This document shows, one piece after another, positions 15,500 to 23,847 of a stretch of DNA of 35,185 nucleotides (the first letter of the stretch is position 1; the number at the start of each line of letters is the position of its first letter). Position numbers and translations under genes: made by a program. This DNA is from Motiliproteus sp963974645. Its GTDB lineage: Bacteria > Pseudomonadota > Gammaproteobacteria > Pseudomonadales > Balneatricaceae. The stretch lies in NCBI GenBank assembly GCA_963974645.1, contig CAXBEA010000032.1:1-35185 (forward strand), given 5' to 3'. The notes under the pieces are model-generated. The model was not told the DNA's origin. It was given only the letters and a program-made list of their open reading frames with translations, and did not search any database.

Positions 15500-16192
15500 T
15501 TATTCGACATTTAGCAGCCTATATCCATGCTGGTGAACCGTCTGGATATCAAAACCACTCCCCTCTAACACCAGTGCTTTACGCAACCGACTAATATGCA
15601 TATCTACCGTACGGGTATTGACCTGCTGGCTCACCCCCCAAACCTCAGACAGTAATCGGTGTCTCGACAACAACTGATTGGGATGGGTAAACAGATACTC
15701 CGCCAGCTTGTAATCTTTCTCTGTAAGAGCAATCTGCTCCTCATTTCGACTCAGCAAGCGCTGCCCTCTATCGAGAGTAAACACCCCAAATCGCTGTATT
15801 TCAGGAAGCTGTTCTTGAGTTTGATTACCGAAACGCTGCACTAGCACCTGGATACGAGACAGCAGGGTCGCGGATTGTAGCGGCTTGACCACATAATCAT
15901 CTGCGCCATATTCCAGCGCTCTGACAATGTCTGCTTCTGCTTGGGGCTGACTAACATACAGCAGCGGTATCCGTTCAGACTGGCACGACCGGCACTGCTC
16001 TATCAATGTACAGCAGCCCTGATCCGAGCAAGCATAATCTAATAACAGCAGATCTACAGGTTGTTGCTGCAAACAGGCATAAAGCTCCGTGGGCTGGGAG
16101 CAGCAGCTGTAGCTGTGACCCGCCTGCTCCAGCCAACCCATAAGGGTATCAGCCAAATAACGATCTGACTCCAACACCGCAATATGAAGCAT
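15500..16192 (-). CDS. Orphan OmpR/PhoB-type response regulator
   Basis: A 230-residue protein. The receiver domain (about 1-118) has E8 and D10 as the acidic positions, phospho-acceptor D52 (LLLLDYACSD), S81 and K103 (VVKPL). The winged-helix DNA-binding domain (about 135-228) contains LTEKDYKLAEYLFTHPNQLL and VDMHISRLRKAL, followed by the wing IQTVHQHGYRLL. Its acidic pair is slightly unusual (LESD rather than EDD), but phosphorylation looks possible. No histidine kinase gene is nearby, so its partner is elsewhere. It lies between the sirtuin and the TPR pseudo-receiver gene, all on the minus strand but with gaps of 105 and 203 bp. Confidence 0.9.
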   Translation of the reverse strand: MLHIAVLESDRYLADTLMGWLEQAGHSYSCCSQPTELYACLQQQPVDLLLLDYACSDQGCCTLIEQCRSCQSERIPLLYVSQPQAEADIVRALEYGADDYVVKPLQSATLLSRIQVLVQRFGNQTQEQLPEIQRFGVFTLDRGQRLLSRNEEQIALTEKDYKLAEYLFTHPNQLLSRHRLLSEVWGVSQQVNTRTVDMHISRLRKALVLEGSGFDIQTVHQHGYRLLNVE

Positions 16193-16395
16193 AGAATCCC
16201 CTCCAACCCAATCGGAACGAGCCGATTACTACAGGCCCAAGCGAAAACCACCAGAGCACTTAAAGTATAGGCGTTCAAAAACAGACTAGGTTCAATTATT
16301 TCAAACTGATCTACGGCCGAAGATCAGCGGGAGAGGACTCCAGGCTGGCAACAAAAAAGTATTGCGGAGGCTAAAGCGTCGACTGGACGCCCTGT

Positions 16396-17985
16396 TTAAT
16401 CGCCGGCACCAGCACTGAGATCAACCAGCACCGCGCGACGAGTACTCAGGGCTCGGAAGCGATCTTGCTGCTTATTATTCATCGCACCAATGCTGACATT
16501 AAGCAGCTTTTCGTTACAAATAGTTAGAACCTCAGCAGTTCTTTTGGGGTCCTGCTGAATCAGCTCATAACCGGTCTGGACTAAATTAAGCAACACACTA
16601 GGGCTGTTAGGTACCGTTTCCAACGCCTTGAGAAAACACTCCAGGGCCTCATCAAAACGCCCCTTACGATACAGCCCCATCCCTTTAAGATTATTACGCC
16701 CCCACTCCGTTTCAGTAAAAACTCGACGACTAAACTCAGCTTTATAATTCTCGACACGCTGCTGCAATATCGTCCCCTCAACCCCCTCGAGCAGGTTATC
16801 CAACTCCTCGGCCTGAGCACTATCATCAAGGGTTTTATAAACCTCAAAGGCATCTTTGGCAGCAATATTGGCACGCTCAATATCACCGGATAAGCGGTAC
16901 GTTTCAGAGGTCATCAGTCGCGATTTAAACCGTATCAACTGATCTTTCTGATATTCAAAAACAACTTTTTCTAAGGTTCTAACCGCCTCCTGCTCGGCTC
17001 TTGAAGAGTTCGCTCCGCCGTGCGCGGACACCTGTGTTTGCAAACAACGAGCCAGGCCAAAATAATCATGTTGTTGCTGATGACAGGAGTGCAAGGCAAA
17101 TTTCACCGAGTTTCTAAACGCATCAATAGCAACATTCCAGCTACTGTTCTCGCTGGCCACGTTGCCTAATCCAGACTGCAATATAGGTGCTGTGGGCTGA
17201 AGCTTGACGGCACGTTCGAGGAGCTTTTGTGCCTCACTATTGCGACCAATCGCCCGATAGACTTTAGACAGCCAGTCAAACGCCTCGATGCTTTCAGGCG
17301 TCCGCTCCAGCACCAGATTAAAATGCGCCATGGCCTCCGCGTACAGGCCTTGGTTATAGGCGCTGATACCCAAACCCATATAAGCCCAAGAGGAGCCTCG
17401 ATCGGCGACGACCCGCTCAAACAGAACCACGGCTTCGGTATAATTTTCAGTTGCGAGTAACAACCGTCCCTGAAGTCGAGTCAGGTAGGGAGCCAAGGTT
17501 GGAAACTTGCGCAGCAATTGGGCGATAATTTGCAGCGCTTTGGTATGCTCACCCTGGTCTATCAGCGTCTCTGCGGGTCTGATCGCCTGCTTAAGCTTAA
17601 CCAGTTTTTCCAGCCTATTGGTGAAGAGTTTCGGATCGATGGGTTTAACAAAGAAGGATTCGGCAAAACACTCCAGCGAATCATTGGCAATTCCTGCACT
17701 GCCTTCTGGCATGATCAGGATATGACTATTGACGGCTTTCTTAAGCCCTTCATGGATAGATTCTTCTATCACTTGATAGCCATTTTTCTCCCCATCGCCC
17801 AGCCAGTTCTCTATAAAACAGAAATCAAAAGACTGCATTCGCATCATGCTAAGGGCCATATTGGCCGATGAAGCCACATGAATCTCCGCAGCACCCAGAG
17901 AACTGACCTGCGCCTTCAGTATCCCGAGCGCATCAAATTTTTTAGCGACGATCAAGACTGTTTTTTCTGCGAGGATAGCCCCCAT
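16396..17985 (-). CDS. Pseudo-receiver domain protein with tetratricopeptide repeats
   Basis: From the ATG at 17985 the protein has 529 residues. Residues 8-130 have the receiver fold (TVLIVAKKFDALG, then FCFIENWLGDG, then FFVKPIDPKLF). The acidic pair is lost (A14-K15) and the phospho-acceptor position reads E59-N60, so it should not be phosphorylated in the normal way. The rest is a chain of TPR units, for example WAYMGLGISAYNQGLYAEAM, then FNLVLERTPESIEAFDWLSK, and GLYRKGRFDEALECFLKALE near residue 450. It probably serves as a protein-binding scaffold. Similar REC-TPR proteins exist in Pseudomonas-like genomes. An in-frame start at 18039 adds 18 residues before the fold and is less likely. 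Confidence 0.82.
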   Translation of the reverse strand: MGAILAEKTVLIVAKKFDALGILKAQVSSLGAAEIHVASSANMALSMMRMQSFDFCFIENWLGDGEKNGYQVIEESIHEGLKKAVNSHILIMPEGSAGIANDSLECFAESFFVKPIDPKLFTNRLEKLVKLKQAIRPAETLIDQGEHTKALQIIAQLLRKFPTLAPYLTRLQGRLLLATENYTEAVVLFERVVADRGSSWAYMGLGISAYNQGLYAEAMAHFNLVLERTPESIEAFDWLSKVYRAIGRNSEAQKLLERAVKLQPTAPILQSGLGNVASENSSWNVAIDAFRNSVKFALHSCHQQQHDYFGLARCLQTQVSAHGGANSSRAEQEAVRTLEKVVFEYQKDQLIRFKSRLMTSETYRLSGDIERANIAAKDAFEVYKTLDDSAQAEELDNLLEGVEGTILQQRVENYKAEFSRRVFTETEWGRNNLKGMGLYRKGRFDEALECFLKALETVPNSPSVLLNLVQTGYELIQQDPKRTAEVLTICNEKLLNVSIGAMNNKQQDRFRALSTRRAVLVDLSAGAGD

Positions 17986-18138
17986 ACAGATCCGTCCAAC
18001 TAGGTTAACTTTATGAGAGTACCAAAAACCTGTTACCACTCAAGCGCTAATCCCGCCCACAGGGTAAAAAGTCTACATCAGCGACAGGCCTAAAGGCTCA
18101 GGCCTTTTCCAACAGCAGCCTGATCGGCGACTGCTAAC

Positions 18139-18168
18139 AAAAAAGCCCTGATAGTTCAGGGCTTTTTT
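18139..18168 (-). terminator. Rho-independent terminator of argG
   Basis: AAGCCCTGA and TTCAGGGCTT form a strong stem around a 3-base loop, flanked by A6 and T7 runs. On the minus strand it follows the argG stop (18186) by about 17 bases and ends in a T-run. The symmetrical A and T runs would let it work in both directions. Confidence 0.88.
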
Positions 18169-18185
18169 TCAAATCAGAGGTCTGA

Positions 18186-19412
18186 TCAATCGTCTAGCAG
18201 ACTACGCCCTTTACTGGCTGCGATACGCATCCGCAACGCATTAAGCTTAATAAAGCCTGCTGCGTCTTTCTGGTCATAGGCGCCGGCATCATCGTCAAAG
18301 GTTGCTATGGACGCATCAAATAGACTGTCCTCTGAACTACGACCGACCACACTAACATTGCCCTTATACAGCTTCAAACGCACTAGGCCATTAACGTTCC
18401 GCTGCGAGTAATCGATCATGGTTTGCAGCATCTTACGCTCTTCTGTCCACCAAAAACCGTTATAAATCATCTCGGCATAGCGCGGCATCATCTCATCTTT
18501 AAGGTGTGCCACTTCACGATCAAGGGTGATCGACTCGATCGCCCGGTGTGCGCGCATCATAATAGTGCCACCGGGTGTTTCATAGCAGCCACGGGCTTTC
18601 ATACCGACAAAGCGGTTTTCAACAATATCCAAACGACCGATACCGTTCTCACCACCCACCTTATTAAGGTATTCAAGAACTGTCGCCGGGCTCATCGGTT
18701 CGCCATCGATGGCAACGATGTCACCGCGTTGATAGGTCAGCTCTATATAGGTTGCCTTATCGGGTGCCTGTTCTGGAGAGACGCTCCAGCGCCACATCTC
18801 GGTTTCAGATTCCGCCCAGGTATCTTCAAGTACACCACCTTCATAAGAGATGTGCAGCAGGTTGGCATCCATTGAATAGGGTGATTTTTTACCTTTTTTC
18901 TTGAAATCGACATCAATACCGTGCGTTTCACAATAGGCCATCAAGGTATCGCGAGAGGTCAGATCCCACTCACGCCAAGGCGCAATCACCTTAACTCCGG
19001 GTTTCAGTGCGTAGGCACCGAGTTCAAATCTAACCTGATCATTACCCTTGCCCGTAGCGCCGTGAGAGATAGCATCGGCACCCGTCTCGTTAGCGATCTC
19101 AATCAGCCGCTTGGCGATCAGCGGGCGGGCAATCGAGGTCCCGAGCAGGTATTCACCTTCATAGATCGCATTGGCCCGAAACATGGGGAAGACAAAATCG
19201 CGCACGAATTCTTCACGCAGATCCTCGATATAGATCTCTTTAACGCCTAGCGCGATCGCTTTGGCGCGGGCTGGCTCAACTTCCTCACCCTGCCCCAGGT
19301 CGGCGGTAAAGGTAACCACTTCACAGTTATAGGTTTCTTGCAGCCATTTAACGATGACCGACGTATCCAGTCCGCCGGAATAGGCCAACACAACTTTCTT
19401 AATATCTGACAT
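18186..19412 (-). CDS. argG: Argininosuccinate synthase
   Basis: A 408-residue enzyme with the ATP-pyrophosphatase P-loop AYSGGLDTS at residues 9-17. It also has GATGKGNDQVRFE near 118-130, KKKGKKSPYSMDANLLHISYEGG, and GRSSEDSLFDASIATF near the end. It joins citrulline and aspartate with ATP to make argininosuccinate, the next-to-last step of arginine synthesis. The length and full-length match fit the argG type 1 family. GGAGTGAGTA before the ATG provides the ribosome binding site. It lies next to motY on the same strand as in Pseudomonas. A terminator follows at 18139-18168. argD and argF are about 5 kb away on the other strand. Confidence 0.97.
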   Translation of the reverse strand: MSDIKKVVLAYSGGLDTSVIVKWLQETYNCEVVTFTADLGQGEEVEPARAKAIALGVKEIYIEDLREEFVRDFVFPMFRANAIYEGEYLLGTSIARPLIAKRLIEIANETGADAISHGATGKGNDQVRFELGAYALKPGVKVIAPWREWDLTSRDTLMAYCETHGIDVDFKKKGKKSPYSMDANLLHISYEGGVLEDTWAESETEMWRWSVSPEQAPDKATYIELTYQRGDIVAIDGEPMSPATVLEYLNKVGGENGIGRLDIVENRFVGMKARGCYETPGGTIMMRAHRAIESITLDREVAHLKDEMMPRYAEMIYNGFWWTEERKMLQTMIDYSQRNVNGLVRLKLYKGNVSVVGRSSEDSLFDASIATFDDDAGAYDQKDAAGFIKLNALRMRIAASKGRSLLDD

Positions 19413-19593
19413 TACTCACTCCGTCATAGCGCCGCTGCCCAAACACTGCTGCCGCGTTAATCGAACCAGAACCCGGCTCACTCAGTACAATCGTCGAATT
19501 ATACACGCAAAAACGTCAGCCGGAACCACAGCAGCCCTCGAAGTCTTGACTGAACGGCTACGGCTGTCAAAAATTCTTTGGGAAATAGGTGGC

Positions 19594-20466
19594 TTACTCT
19601 TCTCGCTCCAGACGGACGGTCACACGACGGTTACGCGCCCGATTGTCGCTGCTGCTATTCGCAACAACCGGATAACGCTCGCCATGATAGCGGGTAGTGA
19701 CCATCTCTTCCGCCACACCGACTTTAGTCAAGTAACGACTGACCGCCTCAGCGCGATCACGGGACAGATCACGGTTTGCCAAACGACGACCAAAATTGTC
19801 CGAGTGGCCGTCAACAAACACAGAGATCACACTAGGATCATTTTTAATGTACAGCGCAACCAAATCGAGACGCTTTTTAGTCGAGTCAGACAGGCGCCAT
19901 TGCGCCGATGAAAACAGTACTGCTGAGCGAGCAATCTGCTGATAGTTTACCGGCAGCAACCCCAACACACAGCCCTGGTAGCTGGTATAGGCTTGTTGAA
20001 AATTCGCCGAGGAGATCATCACTTTGACCTTCGTTTCGGTACCGTACCAGCGGTTATTGGACAATGCAGGCGACTGGCCTTGATACAGCGAGGCCAACAT
20101 ATCTTTCGCCAGGGAGGAATCCAACCGCAGGGTTTGACTATCCACCGCGTCCGTTATCACCCCCAACTGGCGCGTTCCTCGACCAGGATACCAGGGGGGG
20201 GCTTCTGCCATCACCAGGGTTTCTCGCCCTAATAACTCAGCCTGAGGTGAGCTCAACACAAACCGTAACTCCTCACCGGCATTATGCTCAAAGCTGGCCG
20301 TGCCAAAATCAGGGATCGGTTGCGATAGCGTGCAAGCAAACTGCGAAGACTGCAGCTGCCAATGAGCCTCATCCATCGGTGCCTGGAACGTCACAGATGC
20401 AGCAACAACCGAATACGGAAGGACAGCAAAAAACGGGATTAGCAGCATTGAATGCAAGCGAGACAT
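19594..20466 (-). CDS. motY: Sodium-type flagellar motor protein MotY
   Basis: A 290-residue exported protein with an N-terminal signal peptide (about residues 1-22, ending ...VVAAS). The MotY-specific N-terminal domain has ACTLSQPIPDFGTASF, the EAPPWYPGRG loop and WYGTETKVKVMIS. An OmpA-like peptidoglycan-binding domain covers about 175-290 with VDGHSDNFGRRLANRDLS, RAEAVSRYL and NRARNRRVTVRLE. In Vibrio and Pseudomonas MotY forms the periplasmic T-ring that helps place stator units around the flagellar motor. No other flagellar genes are in the window; motY is known to sit alone by pyrC and argG in Pseudomonas. It is divergent from pyrC. Confidence 0.93.
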   Translation of the reverse strand: MSRLHSMLLIPFFAVLPYSVVAASVTFQAPMDEAHWQLQSSQFACTLSQPIPDFGTASFEHNAGEELRFVLSSPQAELLGRETLVMAEAPPWYPGRGTRQLGVITDAVDSQTLRLDSSLAKDMLASLYQGQSPALSNNRWYGTETKVKVMISSANFQQAYTSYQGCVLGLLPVNYQQIARSAVLFSSAQWRLSDSTKKRLDLVALYIKNDPSVISVFVDGHSDNFGRRLANRDLSRDRAEAVSRYLTKVGVAEEMVTTRYHGERYPVVANSSSDNRARNRRVTVRLEREE

Positions 20467-20674
20467 GAAACAGACCAGTCAGGTGACGGCTAAAAAGAAA
20501 AACCATTGTATTTCCTTCGCCCACTATTACCAAAACTTTAGCGTCTTTACACTACCCTGCCACTGAGAACAGGTGGTCGCCGCTCACTGCGACTGATAAA
20601 ATCAACTGTTTGCGCATCGCAAGCAGTCTGTCGACCAGCGACGCCAAGCTTTTTTCCGAATATAGAGGCCCCAC

Positions 20675-21712
20675 ATGCAACGTCTCGAAATCATCCGTCC
20701 CGACGACTGGCACGTTCACCTGCGTGACGGCGAGGTGCTTAAAGATACGGTTGCCGATATGGCTCGCTATTTTGGCCGCGCAGTTGTCATGCCTAATCTA
20801 GTACCCCCAGTCACAACCACCGAGCAGGCATTGGCCTATCAGCAGCGCATTCTAAGCTGCATGCCAGCAAGCCGTGGCTTTGATCCCCTGATGACGCTTT
20901 ACCTCACCGACTCAACCACTGGCGAAGAGCTCAGGGCGGCAAAAAAATCTTCGCATGTCTATGCAGTGAAGCTCTATCCTGCAGGCGCAACGACCAACTC
21001 GGATGCCGGCGTGTCTGCGCTTGAAAAGGTCTACGATGCCCTAGCCATCATGGAAGAGATCGGTTTGCCGCTGCTTGTACACGGCGAAGTCACCCATCCA
21101 GATATCGATATCTTTGAGCGTGAAAAGATCTTTATCGAGCGCCAGCTGCAACCTATTGTCGAACGTTTTCCGAAGCTCAAAGTAGTGATGGAGCATATTA
21201 CCACCCGTGACGCGGTTGCGTTCGTCACTCAGGCGAGCGCGCAAGTGGCTGCGACGATTACCCCGCAACACCTGCTGTACAATCGTAACGACCTGCTAGT
21301 CGGCGGGATCAAACCACACCTGTATTGCTTGCCAGTGCTTAAACGAAATACGCACCAGCAGGCGCTACTACAGACGATCGCATCAGGAAACAGAAAATTC
21401 TTTCTGGGTACCGACTCTGCACCCCATGCTCAATCTGCCAAAGAAAATGCCTGCGGCTGTGCCGGCTGCTACAGCGCGACCTCCGCCATTGAGCTGTATG
21501 CGGAAGCCTTTGAGATGATGAATGCACTCGACAAACTCGAAGCCTTCGCCTCTTTTAACGGCGCAGATTTCTACGGCCTACCCCGCCACTCAGACCGCAT
21601 CATTCTCGAAAAACGATCCTGGACCCAGCAACCTCAGCTTCGCTTTGGCAGTCAAACCATAGTGCCTCTGCGTGCCGGAGAAACCCTAAGCTGGCAAGTT
21701 GCCAGCGCTTAA
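20675..21712 (+). CDS. pyrC: Dihydroorotase (class II)
   Basis: A 345-residue metal-dependent hydrolase. The metal-site motif DWHVHLRDG holds H13 and H15. K99 in AVKLYPAG is the lysine carbamylated in the family. H136 (LVHGEV) and the His in VMEHITT are further ligands, and LGTDSAPH supplies the catalytic Asp. It cyclises N-carbamoyl-aspartate to dihydroorotate in pyrimidine synthesis. The length is that of the E. coli-type class II enzyme. AGAGG 7-8 bases before the ATG supports the start. rnt follows after only 23 bp, so both are probably in one transcript. Confidence 0.96.
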   Translation: MQRLEIIRPDDWHVHLRDGEVLKDTVADMARYFGRAVVMPNLVPPVTTTEQALAYQQRILSCMPASRGFDPLMTLYLTDSTTGEELRAAKKSSHVYAVKLYPAGATTNSDAGVSALEKVYDALAIMEEIGLPLLVHGEVTHPDIDIFEREKIFIERQLQPIVERFPKLKVVMEHITTRDAVAFVTQASAQVAATITPQHLLYNRNDLLVGGIKPHLYCLPVLKRNTHQQALLQTIASGNRKFFLGTDSAPHAQSAKENACGCAGCYSATSAIELYAEAFEMMNALDKLEAFASFNGADFYGLPRHSDRIILEKRSWTQQPQLRFGSQTIVPLRAGETLSWQVASA

Positions 21713-21735
21713 TCCATTTTACACAAGGATCTGTT

Positions 21736-22407
21736 GTGCCCACTCGCTTATCCCCAATCGCTCAACTGATGTCCGAGCGCTTCCGTGGTTACCTACCGGT
21801 CGTAATCGATGTTGAAACCGCAGGGTTCAACCCGCAGACCGATGCGCTTTTAGAGGTCGCCGCCGTACTGCTGACCATGGATGATGATGGGCAGTTAATT
21901 CCTGATCAATCCGTCGATTGCAACGTCACGCCCTTTGAAGGCGCGAATCTGGAGAAAGCGGCGCTGGACTTTACCGGCATAGATCCTTTTAGCGCACTGC
22001 GCCTAGCCGTCGATGAATCGGTCGCTCTAGAGAAGATTTTCAAGCCTGTACGCAAAGCGATCAAAGCCCATGGTTGCAAGCGTGCCATCCTGGTCGGCCA
22101 TAACGCTGCCTTTGATCTGAGCTTTATCAATGCCGCCTGCGAACGGACAGGGATTAAACGTAACCCCTTTCATCCATTTTCCTGCTTTGATACCGCAACC
22201 CTAGCGGGGCTGGCTTTTGGCCAAACGGTCTTAGCACGCGCCTGCGAGGTCGCTAGTATCGACTTTGACAACCGCCAGGCACACTCCGCCGCCTATGATA
22301 CCGAGCGTACCGCTGAATTATTCAGCCTGATCGTTAACCGCTGGAAAGACCTTGGAGGCTGGGATATGGTCATCAGAGATCAGCAGGCGTACGACCGATC
22401 AGAATAA
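21736..22407 (+). CDS. rnt: Ribonuclease T
   Basis: A 223-residue DEDDh exonuclease. The metal residues are D25 and E27 in VIDVETAGF, an Asp in GHNAAFDLSF, and the His/Asp pair in HSAAYDTERTAEL. RNase T trims tRNA and 5S/23S rRNA 3' ends and has a role in DNA repair in E. coli. The basic residues KRNPFHPFSCFDTATLAG are typical of its nucleic-acid binding region. It starts with GTG at 21736 after an AAGGA ribosome binding site 6 bases upstream. It lies directly behind pyrC and ends at a bidirectional terminator shared with the peroxiredoxin gene. Confidence 0.95.
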   Translation: MPTRLSPIAQLMSERFRGYLPVVIDVETAGFNPQTDALLEVAAVLLTMDDDGQLIPDQSVDCNVTPFEGANLEKAALDFTGIDPFSALRLAVDESVALEKIFKPVRKAIKAHGCKRAILVGHNAAFDLSFINAACERTGIKRNPFHPFSCFDTATLAGLAFGQTVLARACEVASIDFDNRQAHSAAYDTERTAELFSLIVNRWKDLGGWDMVIRDQQAYDRSE

Positions 22408-22456
22408 AAAAAACCGCAACCAAGGCTAACCCTAAAGGCTCTTGATTGCGGCTTTA
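22405..22456. terminator. Bidirectional terminator between rnt and the peroxiredoxin gene
   Basis: CCGCAACCAAG pairs with CTTGATTGCGG (one mismatch) around a loop that can itself pair (GGCTAA...AGGC). It is flanked by an A7 run on the left and CTTTA on the right. It lies between two convergent genes whose ends are 64 bp apart, and the A-run gives a T-run on the minus strand. It should therefore serve the peroxiredoxin gene best and rnt more weakly. Confidence 0.75.
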
Positions 22457-22471
22457 TCGGCGTGAAGAAAC

Positions 22472-23074
22472 TTACAGCTTATCAGCGTTACCAGCCAAGT
22501 ATTCTGCCACGCCAGCGGGTGATGCATTCATCCCCTTGTCACCCTTCTGCCAACCTGCTGGGCAAACTTCACCGTGTTCTTCATGGAACTGGAGCGCGTC
22601 AACCAGTCGCAACAACTCTTCCATATTACGACCCAGAGGCAGGTCGTTAACGATCTGTGAACGAACCACACCCTTATCATCGATCAGGAAAGCACCGCGG
22701 AATGCAACACCCCCTTCAGATTCAACATCGTACGCCTTGCAGATACTGTGATTCATATCTGCAGCCATAGTGTACTTAACCGGTCCTATACCCCCATCGT
22801 TGATCGCCGTATTGCGCCAAGCGTTATGGGTAAAATGTGAATCGATTGAAACCGCAACGACTTCCACATTACGCTCTTTAAACGCATCGACGCGATGGTC
22901 CAGAGCGATCAACTCTGAAGGACAAACAAAAGTAAAATCCAGTGGATAAAAGAATACTAGGCCATACTTGCCCTTGATCGCTTCCTTGAGATTAAATTCA
23001 CCGACAATTGAACCATCACCCAGCACTGCGGGAACAGTAAAATCCGGTGCTGCCTTACCTACGAGAACGCCCAT
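22472..23074 (-). CDS. Typical 2-Cys peroxiredoxin (AhpC/TSA family)
   Basis: A 200-residue peroxiredoxin with the peroxidatic C51 in FYPLDFTFVCPSE and the resolving C171 in GEVCPAGW, the two marks of the typical 2-Cys class. The conserved Arg lies in VAFRGAFLIDDKGVVR. It reduces hydrogen peroxide and organic peroxides in the cytoplasm as a dimer or decamer. A C-terminal extension follows the resolving Cys. It is next to monothiol glutaredoxin grxD on the same strand (91 bp apart), the arrangement seen in Pseudomonas downstream of rnt. The ATG at 23074 follows AGAGGGGA, a very strong ribosome binding site. Confidence 0.95.
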   Translation of the reverse strand: MGVLVGKAAPDFTVPAVLGDGSIVGEFNLKEAIKGKYGLVFFYPLDFTFVCPSELIALDHRVDAFKERNVEVVAVSIDSHFTHNAWRNTAINDGGIGPVKYTMAADMNHSICKAYDVESEGGVAFRGAFLIDDKGVVRSQIVNDLPLGRNMEELLRLVDALQFHEEHGEVCPAGWQKGDKGMNASPAGVAEYLAGNADKL

Positions 23075-23165
23075 TCTTATCCCCTCTAAAATGAATCAAG
23101 TTGAATGTATATAGTTAAGCTCCCCTAAACTGTCCAGAAAACAGCTCAGAGAAACCGAAAATTAT

Positions 23166-23510
23166 CTATTCGCTAGTTTCAACCCGCGCAGCGGCGGCTT
23201 TAACCAGGGTTTCTAACTCACCATTAGCGGCCATCTCAACGACGATATCGCAGCCTCCAACGAGCTCACCTTCTACCCAGAGCTGTGGAAACGTAGGCCA
23301 GTTAGCGTACTTTGGCAACTCAGCACGAATCTCTGGATTTTCCAAAATATTGACGAAGGCAAAGCGTTCACCGCAACCCATCAAGGCTTCTACAGTCTGT
23401 GAAGAGAAACCACACTGTGGAAACTTAGGCGTGCCTTTCATATAAAGAAGGATAGTGTTTGTTTCGATCTGCTCTTTAATTGTCTCGACAACCGAGGTCA
23501 TGCTATTCAC
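23166..23510 (-). CDS. grxD: Monothiol glutaredoxin (Grx4/GrxD)
   Basis: A 114-residue CGFS-type glutaredoxin with active site C33-G-F-S36 in KGTPKFPQCGFSSQ. It has the glutathione-binding NWPTFPQLWVEGELVGGCD region. In the family it binds a [2Fe-2S] cluster shared between two subunits and glutathione, and delivers or stores Fe-S clusters with BolA. The active site lacks a second Cys, so it is not a general disulfide reductase. It is upstream of the peroxiredoxin gene and divergent from argD across a 337-bp gap. Confidence 0.95.
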   Translation of the reverse strand: MNSMTSVVETIKEQIETNTILLYMKGTPKFPQCGFSSQTVEALMGCGERFAFVNILENPEIRAELPKYANWPTFPQLWVEGELVGGCDIVVEMAANGELETLVKAAAARVETSE

Positions 23511-23847
23511 CTATTAGATTATTACTCATTTGAAATGGCTAACTTTCGACGTTAAGAAAGCGGTCAACGGCTCTGCGATCAACCTCCCTTGCTTCCAATT
23601 CTGAGATTATATCCAATCCCGAGTGTTTTTGTCAGGCTATATTAGCGATTTTTCCAGAACCAAAGCAACCGAGCCGCAACTGTCTATACTGAACCCCGCA
23701 TCAGTTTTATCAATAGGCTTGCTTTAATACAAACGCTTTTGAACCTGGGTCAGGTTGTTTGCCTGGGACCTGACTCAGGGGTAGAATCGACACTTTTTTT
23801 TGTGTGGACTAACCCCCCTCTTAACGAGCTGTACGGGAGTAACGAAC
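23511..23847. other. Divergent intergenic region grxD/argD (337 bp)
   Basis: It holds the promoters of grxD (minus) and argD (plus). In front of argD is a long stem-loop (23744-23779), then a T8 run at 23794-23801 that can itself form a small ACAC/GTGT hairpin. No gene is supported: the upstream extension of the argD frame to 23800 begins at a TTG with no ribosome binding site. No ArgR site could be recognised with confidence. Confidence 0.5.
23744..23779 (+). promoter_or_regulatory. Long stem-loop in the argD leader
   Basis: CCTGGGTCAGGT and ACCTGACTCAGG pair over 12 bp with one G-T pair around a 12-base loop. It lies 69 bp before the argD start. A T8 run follows 15 bases later rather than directly, so it is not a standard terminator. 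It could be an operator, a repeat unit or part of an attenuator. Confidence 0.4.
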
